This document shows, piece by piece, positions 16,716 to 24,601 of a DNA stretch of 64,000 nt. The position numbers were made by a program, and so were the translations under genes. Origin of the DNA: Bacillus nitratireducens (GTDB taxonomy: Bacteria; Bacillota; Bacilli; Bacillales; Bacillaceae_G); NCBI RefSeq assembly GCF_001884135.1, contig NZ_MAOC01000020.1, positions 310,001 through 374,000 of the forward strand, read 5' to 3'. The notes beneath the pieces are model-generated. The model did not search any database, was not told the origin of the DNA, and saw only the letters and a program-made list of their open reading frames with translations. The stretch's first letter is position 1; every line of letters starts with the position of its first letter.

Positions 16716-17333
16716 TTAAGAATAAATAACTTGTTTTAACATATAAAGTGCGACACCCCATATGATAAGACCAGAAAATTTATTTAATAATAAGATTGTC
16801 TTTCCAGTTGAGTCTATTCTTTTTAGAAATTTCCCCGCTAAAGCTAAGCTTATAAACCAAATCCAAGAAACGATAATAGTTGCAAAAGTGAAAGCCCATT
16901 TTTCACTTCCTATGTATTGGATAGAGTTTGTTCCAATTACACCAATTGTGTCTAAAATTGCGTGTGGATTGAGTAATGAAACCGATGCTGCGAAAATAAT
17001 TTGATTTTTTAAAGGCATACTTTTTTCTTGTTTTACATCATTTGCAGGATCGCTTCTCCAAATAACCCAGCCCATATACATAAGAAAGAAAAATCCAATC
17101 AAATACAAGGTGGTTGTTAACCAAGAAAAAGTTAGAAGCACAAGGGAGACACCCTGTACAGCAATTAAAATTAGCAACGTATCACATATAGATGCAGTTA
17201 ATACTACAGGGGCTACTCTCCAAATATTTGGTTGGCTCGCACCTTGGTTAAAGACAAAAACATTTTGGACACCTAATGGAATAATAAGACCAAATGCAAG
17301 GATGATACCGTGAATAATTGCTTCACTCATCAT
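16716..17333 (-). CDS. LysE/ArgO/RhtB-family amino-acid exporter
   Basis: The 205-aa protein has about six membrane helices. The LysE signature is at the N terminus (GIILAFGLIIPLGVQNVFVFNQG), with AASVSLLNPHAILDTIGVIG near 115-135. Family members export basic amino acids or other small metabolites. AGGAGG lies 4 nt before the first of two ATGs in tandem (17333, 17330). It is divergent from a MocR-type regulator across 115 bp, so the regulator probably controls it. Confidence 0.92.
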   Translation of the reverse strand: MMSEAIIHGIILAFGLIIPLGVQNVFVFNQGASQPNIWRVAPVVLTASICDTLLILIAVQGVSLVLLTFSWLTTTLYLIGFFFLMYMGWVIWRSDPANDVKQEKSMPLKNQIIFAASVSLLNPHAILDTIGVIGTNSIQYIGSEKWAFTFATIIVSWIWFISLALAGKFLKRIDSTGKTILLLNKFSGLIIWGVALYMLKQVIYS

Positions 17334-17397
17334 ATTACCTCCTACTTAATGTGATTAATTATGATAGTGTATATTGTATAGAAGAAATGAAAGTTTG

Positions 17398-17430
17398 TAT
17401 CCATCCATATGGTTGGATAGGTTACCAACC
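17398..17430. promoter_or_regulatory. dyad operator candidate between lysE-like and MocR genes
   Basis: A 22-bp dyad at 17398-17419 has outer arms TATCCA / TGGATA around CCATATGG, with one symmetric mismatch. An overlapping GGTTGG (17411-17416) / CCAACC (17425-17430) pair follows. It sits just upstream of the MocR ribosome site, where an autoregulatory MocR would be expected to bind. Confidence 0.5.
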
Positions 17431-17448
17431 AAAAAAATGTGAGGTGAT

Positions 17449-18894
17449 ATGATGGAAAGGTTAGTTTGGAAACCTAATATGTCTTCACCTATTCCATTAT
17501 ATAAACAAATAGAATCTTATATAAAAGAAAGAATTGTTAATGGGGAATGGACAGTTGGAACTAAATTACCTTCACAAAGAGATTTGGCGCAAACGTTTGA
17601 AGTAAATCGAAGTACAATTGTAATGGCTTTCGATGAATTAGTAGCAAAAGGGTATATTGAGGGGAATGGCCGGAAGGGAACAATTGTAATAAATAATAGT
17701 GAGAGTACTGCCACATATGCACCCCCTCCTAACTGGCGGTCCTATGTGGAAACAGGGCTTCATTATCCAAATCTTCCTGCTGTACAAGAGATTAATCAAG
17801 CTGAATTTACGCCCAATGTAATTCGATTAGGAACAGGTGAGCTCGCGCCGAGCCTCTTACCTGAGAAAAAGATGAAGGAAGTTATTAATAAAATTTTACA
17901 ATCAAATGTTACACTTGGGTATGAGGAACCGAAAGGAAATCTTTATTTAAGAGAAAAAATTGCGGAATATTTAAAAGGGCATGGGGTATATGTATCTCCT
18001 GACTCTATTTTAATTGTTTCAGGGGCAATTCAAGCACTGCAACTTATTTCTATGGGGCTTCTTCCGAAAGGAGCGTCAATTTTATTAGAAAAACCATCAT
18101 ATTTATATTCGCTTAATGTATTTCAATCAGCAGGAATGCGTTTAATTGGAATACCAATGGATGAGAATGGTTTAAATGCATCATATATTACGAAATATAA
18201 GAAGCAATTTAATGCATCTATTTTATATACAATCCCGTCTTTTCATAATCCGACGAACTTTAGTATGAATGCGAAGAAACGAATAGAAGTGATGGAAATC
18301 TGTAATGAAATTGGATTGCCTATTATAGAGGACGCGGTGTACCAAGACTTATGGTTTGATGAGCCTGTTTCAAAGCCTTTAAAAGCATATGATAAAAACG
18401 GAATTGTACTACATATAGGGAGTATGTCTAAAGTAATTAGTCCGGGATTAAGAATTGGATGGATTGTTGGATCTGAGCCAGTCATTCAAAGATTGGCAGA
18501 CATAAAAATGCAAACAGATTATGGTTCAAGTTCTATATCCCAGCAAATTGCAGCGGAATGGTTTACAAATGGATTGTATGATGAACATTTACAGTTTGTA
18601 AGAATTAAGTTGAAAAAGCGCAGAGATTTTATGTTACAAATGTTAGAGAAATATTGTCATGATATAGCAACATGGTATGAACCGGCAGGTGGTTTTTATA
18701 TTTGGTTACATATGAATGTACCCGTTTCGAACCGTAGCTTATTTGACAAAGCTTTGCAAGAAAAGATTTTATTAAATCCAGGTACTTTGTATGATAGAAG
18801 TGCAAACCAATTTTTGCGCCTATCATATTCATACGCAACGCTAGAAGAAATTGAAATAGGTATAAAAAAGCTTGCACAACTAATGAAAATGTAA
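17449..18894 (+). CDS. MocR/GntR-family PLP-dependent transcriptional regulator
   Basis: The 481-aa protein is a two-domain regulator. An N-terminal GntR winged helix-turn-helix (about 15-80; LPSQRDLAQTFEVNRSTI) is joined to a class-I aminotransferase-like domain (about 125-480). The PLP-binding lysine lies in HIGSMSKVISPGLRIGW near 325, with IPSFHNPTNFSM and EDAVYQDLW of the fold upstream. MocR proteins such as PdxR and GabR sense PLP or amino-acid adducts and control adjacent genes. The divergent LysE exporter is the likely target. GAGGTGAT precedes two tandem ATGs. Confidence 0.92.
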   Translation: MMERLVWKPNMSSPIPLYKQIESYIKERIVNGEWTVGTKLPSQRDLAQTFEVNRSTIVMAFDELVAKGYIEGNGRKGTIVINNSESTATYAPPPNWRSYVETGLHYPNLPAVQEINQAEFTPNVIRLGTGELAPSLLPEKKMKEVINKILQSNVTLGYEEPKGNLYLREKIAEYLKGHGVYVSPDSILIVSGAIQALQLISMGLLPKGASILLEKPSYLYSLNVFQSAGMRLIGIPMDENGLNASYITKYKKQFNASILYTIPSFHNPTNFSMNAKKRIEVMEICNEIGLPIIEDAVYQDLWFDEPVSKPLKAYDKNGIVLHIGSMSKVISPGLRIGWIVGSEPVIQRLADIKMQTDYGSSSISQQIAAEWFTNGLYDEHLQFVRIKLKKRRDFMLQMLEKYCHDIATWYEPAGGFYIWLHMNVPVSNRSLFDKALQEKILLNPGTLYDRSANQFLRLSYSYATLEEIEIGIKKLAQLMKM

Positions 18895-18906
18895 GAGGAG
18901 AAAATA

Positions 18907-19074
18907 ATGAAACAATATGTAATTTGCCAAATTATCGATGGGGATAAATATTTAGCTGCTTATGCGGAGACGAAGCGGGATGCAATTGAAAAAGCAGAAT
19001 TGTTAGGATTACGAACGGGAAATCGATACACAGTTATTACTGCGGAGGAAGCTGAAGGGTTAACTTATCCTTAA
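18907..19074 (+). CDS. small hypothetical protein (55 aa)
   Basis: The 55-aa frame starts at an ATG 12 nt after the MocR stop, with GAGGAG as ribosome site. The protein (MKQYVICQIIDGDKYLAAYA... ending GLTYP) is soluble, mildly acidic and looks like one small alpha/beta domain. A strong terminator follows it, so it is probably the last gene of the MocR unit. I do not recognise the family. Confidence 0.72.
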   Translation: MKQYVICQIIDGDKYLAAYAETKRDAIEKAELLGLRTGNRYTVITAEEAEGLTYP

Positions 19075-19101
19075 GCAACGTATAATAATTATGCAAGAAG
19101 T

Positions 19102-19147
19102 AAATAAGCCTAGTAATATATGATATTACTAGGCTTATTTTTTTTGA
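19102..19147 (+). terminator. terminator after the 55-aa gene
   Basis: An 18-bp perfect hairpin has arms AAATAAGCCTAGTAATAT / ATATTACTAGGCTTATTT with a 3-nt loop and a T run. Confidence 0.92.
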
Positions 19148-19182
19148 AAGTGTTACGTGTTCTCGTATGAAAAATAATAGTA

Positions 19183-20148
19183 TTATGAGTCAAGTTGACG
19201 GAAATACCGATTTGTTTTTCGATCCTGATTTCCGTCTCTATATTCATCAACATATTGCCTGAAGTTCCAAGATTGTAAAAATTTATTTGCAGCGTTATAA
19301 CCAGAATTGTAAAGCCACTCTTTTTCTTCCTTTGTTAACTCAAAGTTTGTACTTGTAATGGATCCCGTTGGAATTGTAATCGTTCTTGCTTTAGATTCTT
19401 TATCTAAATGGCGTAAATCATGGGCTTGCATCATGGTTTTAAATAGTCCTTTGAACATGGAGATAGGCTCGTTATAGTGGGCAGGATCAGCTTGAATCTC
19501 ATCTTTTACAAAATGAAATCCAAAAGTCGGCCAGCGAGGAGAGGTAGGTGAGTCGAAAATCCAAATGGGGTAATTGCTTAAAATCCCTCCATCAACCATA
19601 TAACAAGGTTGCTTCCATTTCGGGGTTCTCCATTTTACGGGTTCAAAGAAGAAGGGGATTGTACTACTCATTCTTACAGCTTTAGCAATAGAGAAGCGAT
19701 AATTTAAAAATCCATAGTTCGGCAAATCATCGGGGAAGATAACCATTTTACCATTACTTATATCAGAAGCGATGATTTTAAGCTTATTTAAATCAGGTAA
19801 ATCTGTAAATAAGTGAACTCCTTTTTTGCGAAGTAATTCTTCAATCCATTCTTCTATAAAAATATTAGAGTAAATACCAAGAGTAGTCCATGCGCTTAAT
19901 CCTTTGCCGATAAACGGGATTCTGTCAATAAAGGTTCTCTTCGTAAATGTATTATAATCAATATCAGTTATAATCGTTTTTAACTCTGAACAAGAATATC
20001 CTGCTGCTAGGAGCGCTGCGATAATGGAACCAGCTGATGTTCCAGCTACACGCTCCCATTCATAGCCTTTTTCAGCTAACGCGCAAATTGCCCCTACATG
20101 CGCAATTCCGCGTACACCGCCTCCTTCAAAAACACCATCAATCTTCAT
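19183..20148 (-). CDS. patatin-like phospholipase family protein
   Basis: The protein is about 321 aa. The patatin domain shows the oxyanion loop GVFEGGGVRGIAHVG at the N terminus, nucleophile Ser in GTSAGS near 40, and the catalytic Asp in MVDGGILSNYP near 188. Such enzymes are lipid acyl hydrolases with a Ser-Asp dyad. No signal peptide is seen, so it is probably cytoplasmic or membrane-peripheral. The ATG at 20148 is favoured, with AGGAAG 8 nt upstream; a TTG precedes it directly. Confidence 0.92.
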   Translation of the reverse strand: MKIDGVFEGGGVRGIAHVGAICALAEKGYEWERVAGTSAGSIIAALLAAGYSCSELKTIITDIDYNTFTKRTFIDRIPFIGKGLSAWTTLGIYSNIFIEEWIEELLRKKGVHLFTDLPDLNKLKIIASDISNGKMVIFPDDLPNYGFLNYRFSIAKAVRMSSTIPFFFEPVKWRTPKWKQPCYMVDGGILSNYPIWIFDSPTSPRWPTFGFHFVKDEIQADPAHYNEPISMFKGLFKTMMQAHDLRHLDKESKARTITIPTGSITSTNFELTKEEKEWLYNSGYNAANKFLQSWNFRQYVDEYRDGNQDRKTNRYFRQLDS

Positions 20149-20187
20149 CAAGCATACTTCCTTTCGAATAAAATATTTAAAAATGGC

Positions 20188-20216
20188 AAAAAAGCACGTA
20201 TTGTACGTGCTTTTTT
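20188..20216 (-). terminator. terminator after the YjcZ gene
   Basis: A hairpin with arms AAAAAAGCACGTA / TACGTGCTTTTTT ends transcription from the small minus-strand gene upstream of the patatin gene. Confidence 0.85.
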
Positions 20217-20235
20217 ACAATAGTTTTTAAGTTTA

Positions 20236-20394
20236 CTAGCAGCCTACAAAGCCGCCCCAACAGCTAGCGCCGATGATGATTAGAAGGATAAATAAAACGA
20301 TTAATAAAGCGAAACCTCCATAACCACATCCACCACAACTACCGCCGTAACCGTAACCACCGCCGTAACCGCCGCAACTATATCCGTAACCCAT
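20236..20394 (-). CDS. YjcZ-family small sporulation protein (52 aa)
   Basis: The 52-aa protein is Gly/Tyr/Cys-rich for about 27 residues ([18 protein letters not shown]...). A C-terminal membrane helix [19 protein letters not shown] follows, which is the YjcZ family signature. AAGGAGG lies 8 nt before the ATG. Members are made during sporulation or are spore-associated; molecular function is unknown. A second copy with the same C-terminal helix begins at the right edge of the window (63925). Confidence 0.88.
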   Translation of the reverse strand: MGYGYSCGGYGGGYGYGGSCGGCGYGGFALLIVLFILLIIIGASCWGGFVGC

Positions 20395-20618
20395 GTGGAA
20401 TTCCTCCTTAAATTAAAAATAAAAATGAACGAGGGGAAAATGTACTGGAAGAAATAAAGAACTATCGTGTTTGTAGGAACAATGTATACTATGCTTTTTT
20501 AAACTTGTTCGCGTACGAGGGATAAGCCCGTTTTTTGGAGGGCTTGTTGATTTTACGATAAATGGAGTATAATCTTTGTGCTATGATACAAATAAGTATG
20601 TAAATGTAAGGAGAATTT

Positions 20619-21371
20619 ATGGATAAAAAAATTGAAGTATTAATTGATAAATATGGACTGTCACATTTAAAAGAGGAACTTATTCATACTGTATTTCCTT
20701 GTGTAAAAGTTGTGCCAAAGCAACAAGAAATGATTGCGATAGGTAGTTCGAAAATAGGGGGAGTTCCTGATTTACCGGATTCATTTGAATACCCAATGTA
20801 TAAAGGAAATCCGTTACAGTTTATCGCTCAATTAAATTTAAATGATTTACAAAATGTTGGTATGGATCACAATCTTCCTAAGACAGGGATGTTATATTTC
20901 TTTAGCATTGAAAATTACTTTGAAGAAGATGTGAATCCAACTGAAGCGGGGCGTGTACTTTATTATGATATTCCTGTAGAGCAATTACGAAGAGCAGATG
21001 AAACGCAAGCGAAGTATACTCAATGCGCAATTACTTTTGAACTGACTTATAAATTACCAGAACTTTTCATTGAAGATGAGGCAGATTCAGATCGTTTCTT
21101 GCAATTACTGGAGGAGCTAATTCCAGACAACTATGATAATCATCAAATGTTTGGGGAGCCATTCTCTGTACAAGATGAGGTATTGTACGAGATTGGAAAA
21201 TATATGGGGATAGATCCACAGCATATGACGCTTTTATTCCAAATTGATTCAGATACTAAAAATTGTAATATGATGTGGGGAGATTTAGGGATGCTTTATT
21301 TCTGTATTGGAAATGAAGATTTAAAAAATCGACGTTTTGAAAATGCATGCTGTGTGTTACAAACTTGTTAA
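20619..21371 (+). CDS. DUF1963 / YwqG-like protein
   Basis: The 250-aa soluble protein shows the YwqG/DUF1963 pattern: IGGVPDLPDSFEYPMYKGNPLQFIAQLNL (about 46-75), a central KTGMLYFFSIENYF, and near the end LLFQIDSDTKNCNMMWGDLGMLYFCI. These proteins have unknown function and are common in firmicutes, sometimes near toxin-immunity loci; no toxin is seen here. It has its own terminator. GGAG precedes the ATG. Confidence 0.85.
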   Translation: MDKKIEVLIDKYGLSHLKEELIHTVFPCVKVVPKQQEMIAIGSSKIGGVPDLPDSFEYPMYKGNPLQFIAQLNLNDLQNVGMDHNLPKTGMLYFFSIENYFEEDVNPTEAGRVLYYDIPVEQLRRADETQAKYTQCAITFELTYKLPELFIEDEADSDRFLQLLEELIPDNYDNHQMFGEPFSVQDEVLYEIGKYMGIDPQHMTLLFQIDSDTKNCNMMWGDLGMLYFCIGNEDLKNRRFENACCVLQTC

Positions 21372-21376
21372 TGAAG

Positions 21377-21408
21377 AAGGTTGTTCTTGTAAAAAGAGCA
21401 ACCTTTTT
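21377..21408 (+). terminator. terminator after YwqG-like gene
   Basis: A hairpin with arms AAGGTTGTTCTT / AAGAGCAACCTT (one G-T pair) is followed by Ts. Confidence 0.82.
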
Positions 21409-21434
21409 ACAATGTTAAATATGCATAATCTCAT

Positions 21435-21494
21435 ATGACCTATTTTGAAAAATATTGTATACTCTGAAACTATACGATACTTTTTCGTATAGTT
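21435..21494 (+). promoter_or_regulatory. promoter and operator-like dyad of the transglutaminase gene
   Basis: A possible promoter is ATGACC (21435-21440), 17 bp, TATACT (21458-21463). Directly downstream AACTATACGA (21468-21477) and TCGTATAGTT (21485-21494) form a perfect 10-bp inverted repeat around a 7-nt centre, covering the likely start site. It could be a repressor site or an RNA hairpin. No T run follows it. Confidence 0.5.
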
Positions 21495-21516
21495 ATAGAA
21501 TGTAAGGAGTGACAAG

Positions 21517-22677
21517 ATGGGAAAGACAAGTAAGTATGTAACAGCTGCCGCACTTTGTTCAACTATAGTAATGGGAGGCTTACAGGCGTCAGCTGTATCT
21601 TATGCGGCTACGGATCAGACTACAGTGACAACACAATCAGATGCGAAGTTGTTAAATGATTTCAGAAAAGAATTAAAAAAACAGATTGATAATCGAGATG
21701 AAAATATTACAATCGCATATAAAACAAAAGATAGAAATGCTAGAGATGTTATGGACCAATTGTATAGTGAGTTTAATAAAATTGTAGATGTAGATGAGTA
21801 TGTAAAATATAATGTAGCCTCTACTAAATACTCTATTAAAGGGCTGCCGGGGAACTATACGTTTACACTGCAAGTGAAATACCGTGAATCAAAAGAGCAA
21901 ACACAATATGTAAAATCTCAGACAAAAACAATTATCGGTTCAATTGTAAAACCAGGAATGGATGAACATGAAAAAGTGAAAGCTATTCATGATTATGTTG
22001 TGAAACATGTATCCTATGATACTTCTTATCAAGCATATACAGCATATGAAGCGTTAGCGAACCGTTCTGCAGTTTGCCAAGGATATACATTATTAACATA
22101 TGAGTTACTAAAAGAAGCGGGTATTCAAAATCATATTGTAACAGGTACAGGAAATGGACAAGCTCACGCATGGAATTTAGTGAACATTGACAACAAGTGG
22201 TACCACCTTGATACTACATTCGATGATCCAGTGCCAGATAAAGCTGGGCGTGTGACATATTCATATTTTAATATGTCTGACGAGCAATTAAGTAAAGACC
22301 ATGAATGGGATCGTAGTAAATATCCAGCAGCAACTACAAGTTACTTTGGTGAATTAACGAACAAAATAAAAGCTGATAGTTCAAAAACTGCTGTATATGA
22401 ACAGATGTTAAAAGAAACGAATTTAAAATATTTGTCTGCACAATACGGGGCAGAAAATTACAGTGAATTTAAGAAAAAATTACAGCAACAATTCGCTTCT
22501 AAGCCAGAAAAAGTAGAAGTACGATATAAGCAGTCCATGGATGGAACAATGCAAGATATAAAGAAAGTACTAGATGAAATAACTTGGCCAAAAGGTGCAA
22601 AGCGTGTATCTTATCAAGTTGCGCCATATAGTGCAATGGCAGGTTATTCATTAGCGACAATTACATTTACGTATTAA
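21517..22677 (+). CDS. secreted transglutaminase-like (papain-fold) protein
   Basis: The 386-aa protein has an N-terminal signal peptide (about 1-30, ending near ASAVSYAA). A transglutaminase-core domain sits at about 145-265 with the expected triad: Cys in RSAVCQGYT, His in GQAHAWNLV, and Asp in YHLDTTFDDP. Bacterial members act as peptidases or cross-linking enzymes outside the cell; the actual reaction is unknown here. The C-terminal 100 residues carry no motif I recognise. It is monocistronic, between a dyad-bearing promoter and a terminator. Confidence 0.88.
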   Translation: MGKTSKYVTAAALCSTIVMGGLQASAVSYAATDQTTVTTQSDAKLLNDFRKELKKQIDNRDENITIAYKTKDRNARDVMDQLYSEFNKIVDVDEYVKYNVASTKYSIKGLPGNYTFTLQVKYRESKEQTQYVKSQTKTIIGSIVKPGMDEHEKVKAIHDYVVKHVSYDTSYQAYTAYEALANRSAVCQGYTLLTYELLKEAGIQNHIVTGTGNGQAHAWNLVNIDNKWYHLDTTFDDPVPDKAGRVTYSYFNMSDEQLSKDHEWDRSKYPAATTSYFGELTNKIKADSSKTAVYEQMLKETNLKYLSAQYGAENYSEFKKKLQQQFASKPEKVEVRYKQSMDGTMQDIKKVLDEITWPKGAKRVSYQVAPYSAMAGYSLATITFTY

Positions 22678-22683
22678 GAAATG

Positions 22684-22715
22684 AAAAAGAGCATCTGTAA
22701 AAGGTGCTCTTTTTC
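22684..22715 (+). terminator. terminator after transglutaminase-like gene
   Basis: A hairpin with arms AAAAAGAGCATC / GGTGCTCTTTTT (one G-T pair) and a T run starts 7 nt after the stop. Confidence 0.85.
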
Positions 22716-22780
22716 TTATGTATTACTTTGAAAAATCAGAATTATGGGATAAACTAAAAGAGGAAGGATGTGGAATCTGA

Positions 22781-22978
22781 ATGAATTTGTTCGAAAGTAA
22801 TATATTTACATTGATATATACTTGTTTAGTAATCGGACTTATCGTTTTGTTTTTCCTATCATTTACTTTGTTTGTTAGAAGGTTATTGCAAAACAGCGCT
22901 GCAAAAAAACAACATGTGATCAATATGAACCAGAAGCTAGATCGAATTATTGAATTGCTTGAAAAAGATAAGAAATAG
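22781..22978 (+). CDS. small membrane protein, DUF4083-like
   Basis: The 65-aa protein has one long N-terminal membrane segment (about 8-35) followed by an amphipathic basic tail with NMNQKLDRIIELLEKDKK. The layout resembles the DUF4083 family of small Bacillus membrane proteins. GAGGAAGGA precedes the ATG. It is followed after about 30 nt by the Nudix gene and may be co-transcribed with it. Function is unknown. Confidence 0.75.
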   Translation: MNLFESNIFTLIYTCLVIGLIVLFFLSFTLFVRRLLQNSAAKKQHVINMNQKLDRIIELLEKDKK

Positions 22979-23008
22979 CGATAGAAGATGTATGAAAAGG
23001 GGAAGAAG

Positions 23009-23470
23009 ATGGCTAATTATATAAAAGAATTACGTGAAAAAGTAGGGCATGATTATGTTATTTTGAATTTTGCAGGTGGTTGTGTATTTAATGAACTTGG
23101 TGAAGTGCTTCTGCAAAAAAGAGGAGACTTTAATGCTTGGGGATTTCCGGGCGGTGCAATGGAAATCGGGGAATCTGCTGCAGAAACTGCGATTCGAGAA
23201 ATTAAAGAAGAAACAGGATATGATGTGGAAATTGATGAGCTCATTGGTGTGTATACGAAATATTTTCAAAAATATCCGAATGGAGATCAGGCACAGGCAA
23301 TTGTAATATTCTTTAAGTTTTCAATCGTTGGAGGGAACAAAAAAATAGACGGCGATGAAACATTAGATCTGAAGTTTTTCCCGTTAGACAAAATGCCGCC
23401 ATTGTTTAATAAACAACATGAAGATTGCTTGCAGGATTTATTAGAGAAAAGAGTAGGGGTATTTCGTTAA
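23009..23470 (+). CDS. Nudix hydrolase
   Basis: The protein is about 153 aa. A complete Nudix box GX5EX7REUXEEXGU is present: the GGAMEIGESAAETAIREIKE stretch followed by ETGYDV (about 45-70). These enzymes hydrolyse nucleoside diphosphate derivatives; the substrate is not deducible. The ATG at 23009 is chosen because AAGGGGAAG lies just upstream and family members start close to this point; an in-frame ATG at 22988 has no good ribosome site. Confidence 0.9.
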   Translation: MANYIKELREKVGHDYVILNFAGGCVFNELGEVLLQKRGDFNAWGFPGGAMEIGESAAETAIREIKEETGYDVEIDELIGVYTKYFQKYPNGDQAQAIVIFFKFSIVGGNKKIDGDETLDLKFFPLDKMPPLFNKQHEDCLQDLLEKRVGVFR

Positions 23471-23473
23471 CAT

Positions 23474-23507
23474 AAAAAAGAAGCTAATTTTATTAGCTTC
23501 TTTTTTA
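23474..23507. terminator. bidirectional terminator between Nudix gene and nadE
   Basis: A hairpin with arms AAAAAAGAAGCTAA / TTAGCTTCTTTTTT between convergent genes can serve both strands. Confidence 0.88.
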
Positions 23508-23511
23508 TGTT

Positions 23512-24330
23512 CTATTTCCACCAATCATCAAACATGGATGCTGGGACTTGTCTTTTATGTTCACTCACTTTGTAACGCTTCTCGATCTTTTCAGCAACGT
23601 CAGCTGGAACTGCTTTACCTTCTAAATAGTCATCTAATTGATCGTAAGTAATACCTAATTCTGTTTCATCAGCTTGACCTGGTTTTTCATCTAATAAATC
23701 AGCTGTTGGCATTTTTAAGTAAAGTCGCTCGTCTGCACCTAATTCTTGTAATAAAGCACGTCCTTGGCGCTTCGTTAAACCTGTTAATGGTAATAAATCT
23801 GCACCACCATCTCCGAATTTTGTGAAGAAACCTGTTACAGCTTCCGCAGCATGATCGGTTCCGATAACAAGTAGTCCTTGTTGTCCGCCGATTGCGTATT
23901 GTGTAACCATGCGAATGCGTGCTTTTACGTTTCCTTTATTGAAATCTGTTAATGATTCACCTAATAAGTTTTCATATTGATTTGAGAAGGAATCAACAGT
24001 TGAAGCGATATCAAAAGCAACAGATTGATCGGCTTGAATAAATTGTAATGCTAATTGTGCATCATCTTCATCTTTTTGTACTTTGTACGGAAGACGTACG
24101 GAGATAAACGTTGCGTTACCACCTTCATTACGAATTTCCTCAACTGCAAGCTGAGCTAAGCGTCCAGCTAATGTAGAGTCTTGTCCACCACTAATTCCAA
24201 GTACAAATCCTTTCGCACCTGTTTTTTTTACATAATCTTTTAAGAAATCAACACGTTTACGGATTTCTGCTTTCGGATCAATTACAGGCTGAACATGTAA
24301 TGCTTTCATAATTTGTTCTTGTAATGTCAT
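23512..24330 (-). CDS. nadE: NH3-dependent NAD+ synthetase
   Basis: The 272-aa protein is a stand-alone NadE without a glutaminase domain. The ATP-pyrophosphatase P-loop [10 protein letters not shown] lies at 44-53, followed by [19 protein letters not shown] near 155, [12 protein letters not shown] near 180 and [20 protein letters not shown] near 212. It amidates nicotinic acid adenine dinucleotide with ammonia to give NAD+ in the cytoplasm. Length matches the B. subtilis and B. anthracis enzymes. It is a single minus-strand gene with GGAGG before the ATG. Confidence 0.97.
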   Translation of the reverse strand: MTLQEQIMKALHVQPVIDPKAEIRKRVDFLKDYVKKTGAKGFVLGISGGQDSTLAGRLAQLAVEEIRNEGGNATFISVRLPYKVQKDEDDAQLALQFIQADQSVAFDIASTVDSFSNQYENLLGESLTDFNKGNVKARIRMVTQYAIGGQQGLLVIGTDHAAEAVTGFFTKFGDGGADLLPLTGLTKRQGRALLQELGADERLYLKMPTADLLDEKPGQADETELGITYDQLDDYLEGKAVPADVAEKIEKRYKVSEHKRQVPASMFDDWWK

Positions 24331-24601
24331 TATGTTTTCCTCCTATTCGTTTTAAAGCAGTAAATAAGTTTATATGTATATTGGTACATACTTCTACCCT
24401 TTATTATTTCGCAAAACTAACGAATATACAATAGGATGCGTGTATGAATATGAATGAAGTTATTATAAATAAACTGTTTTGTATAAGCAATTTTTTAAAC
24501 CTTTCAATAATGTAAGGTTTTTGTCATTTGAATCGATGGAAGGTATTTCCGAATTTTACTAATATAAAAAAGCATAGTTAGTAGAAGGGCGGAGAAGTAG
24601 T

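Noticed and set aside
24497-24522. terminator or attenuator upstream of the BceB-like gene
   Set aside because: A weak 7-bp stem (AAACCTT/AAGGTTT) with Ts is visible, but no transcript is known to enter it and it may be chance in AT-rich DNA.
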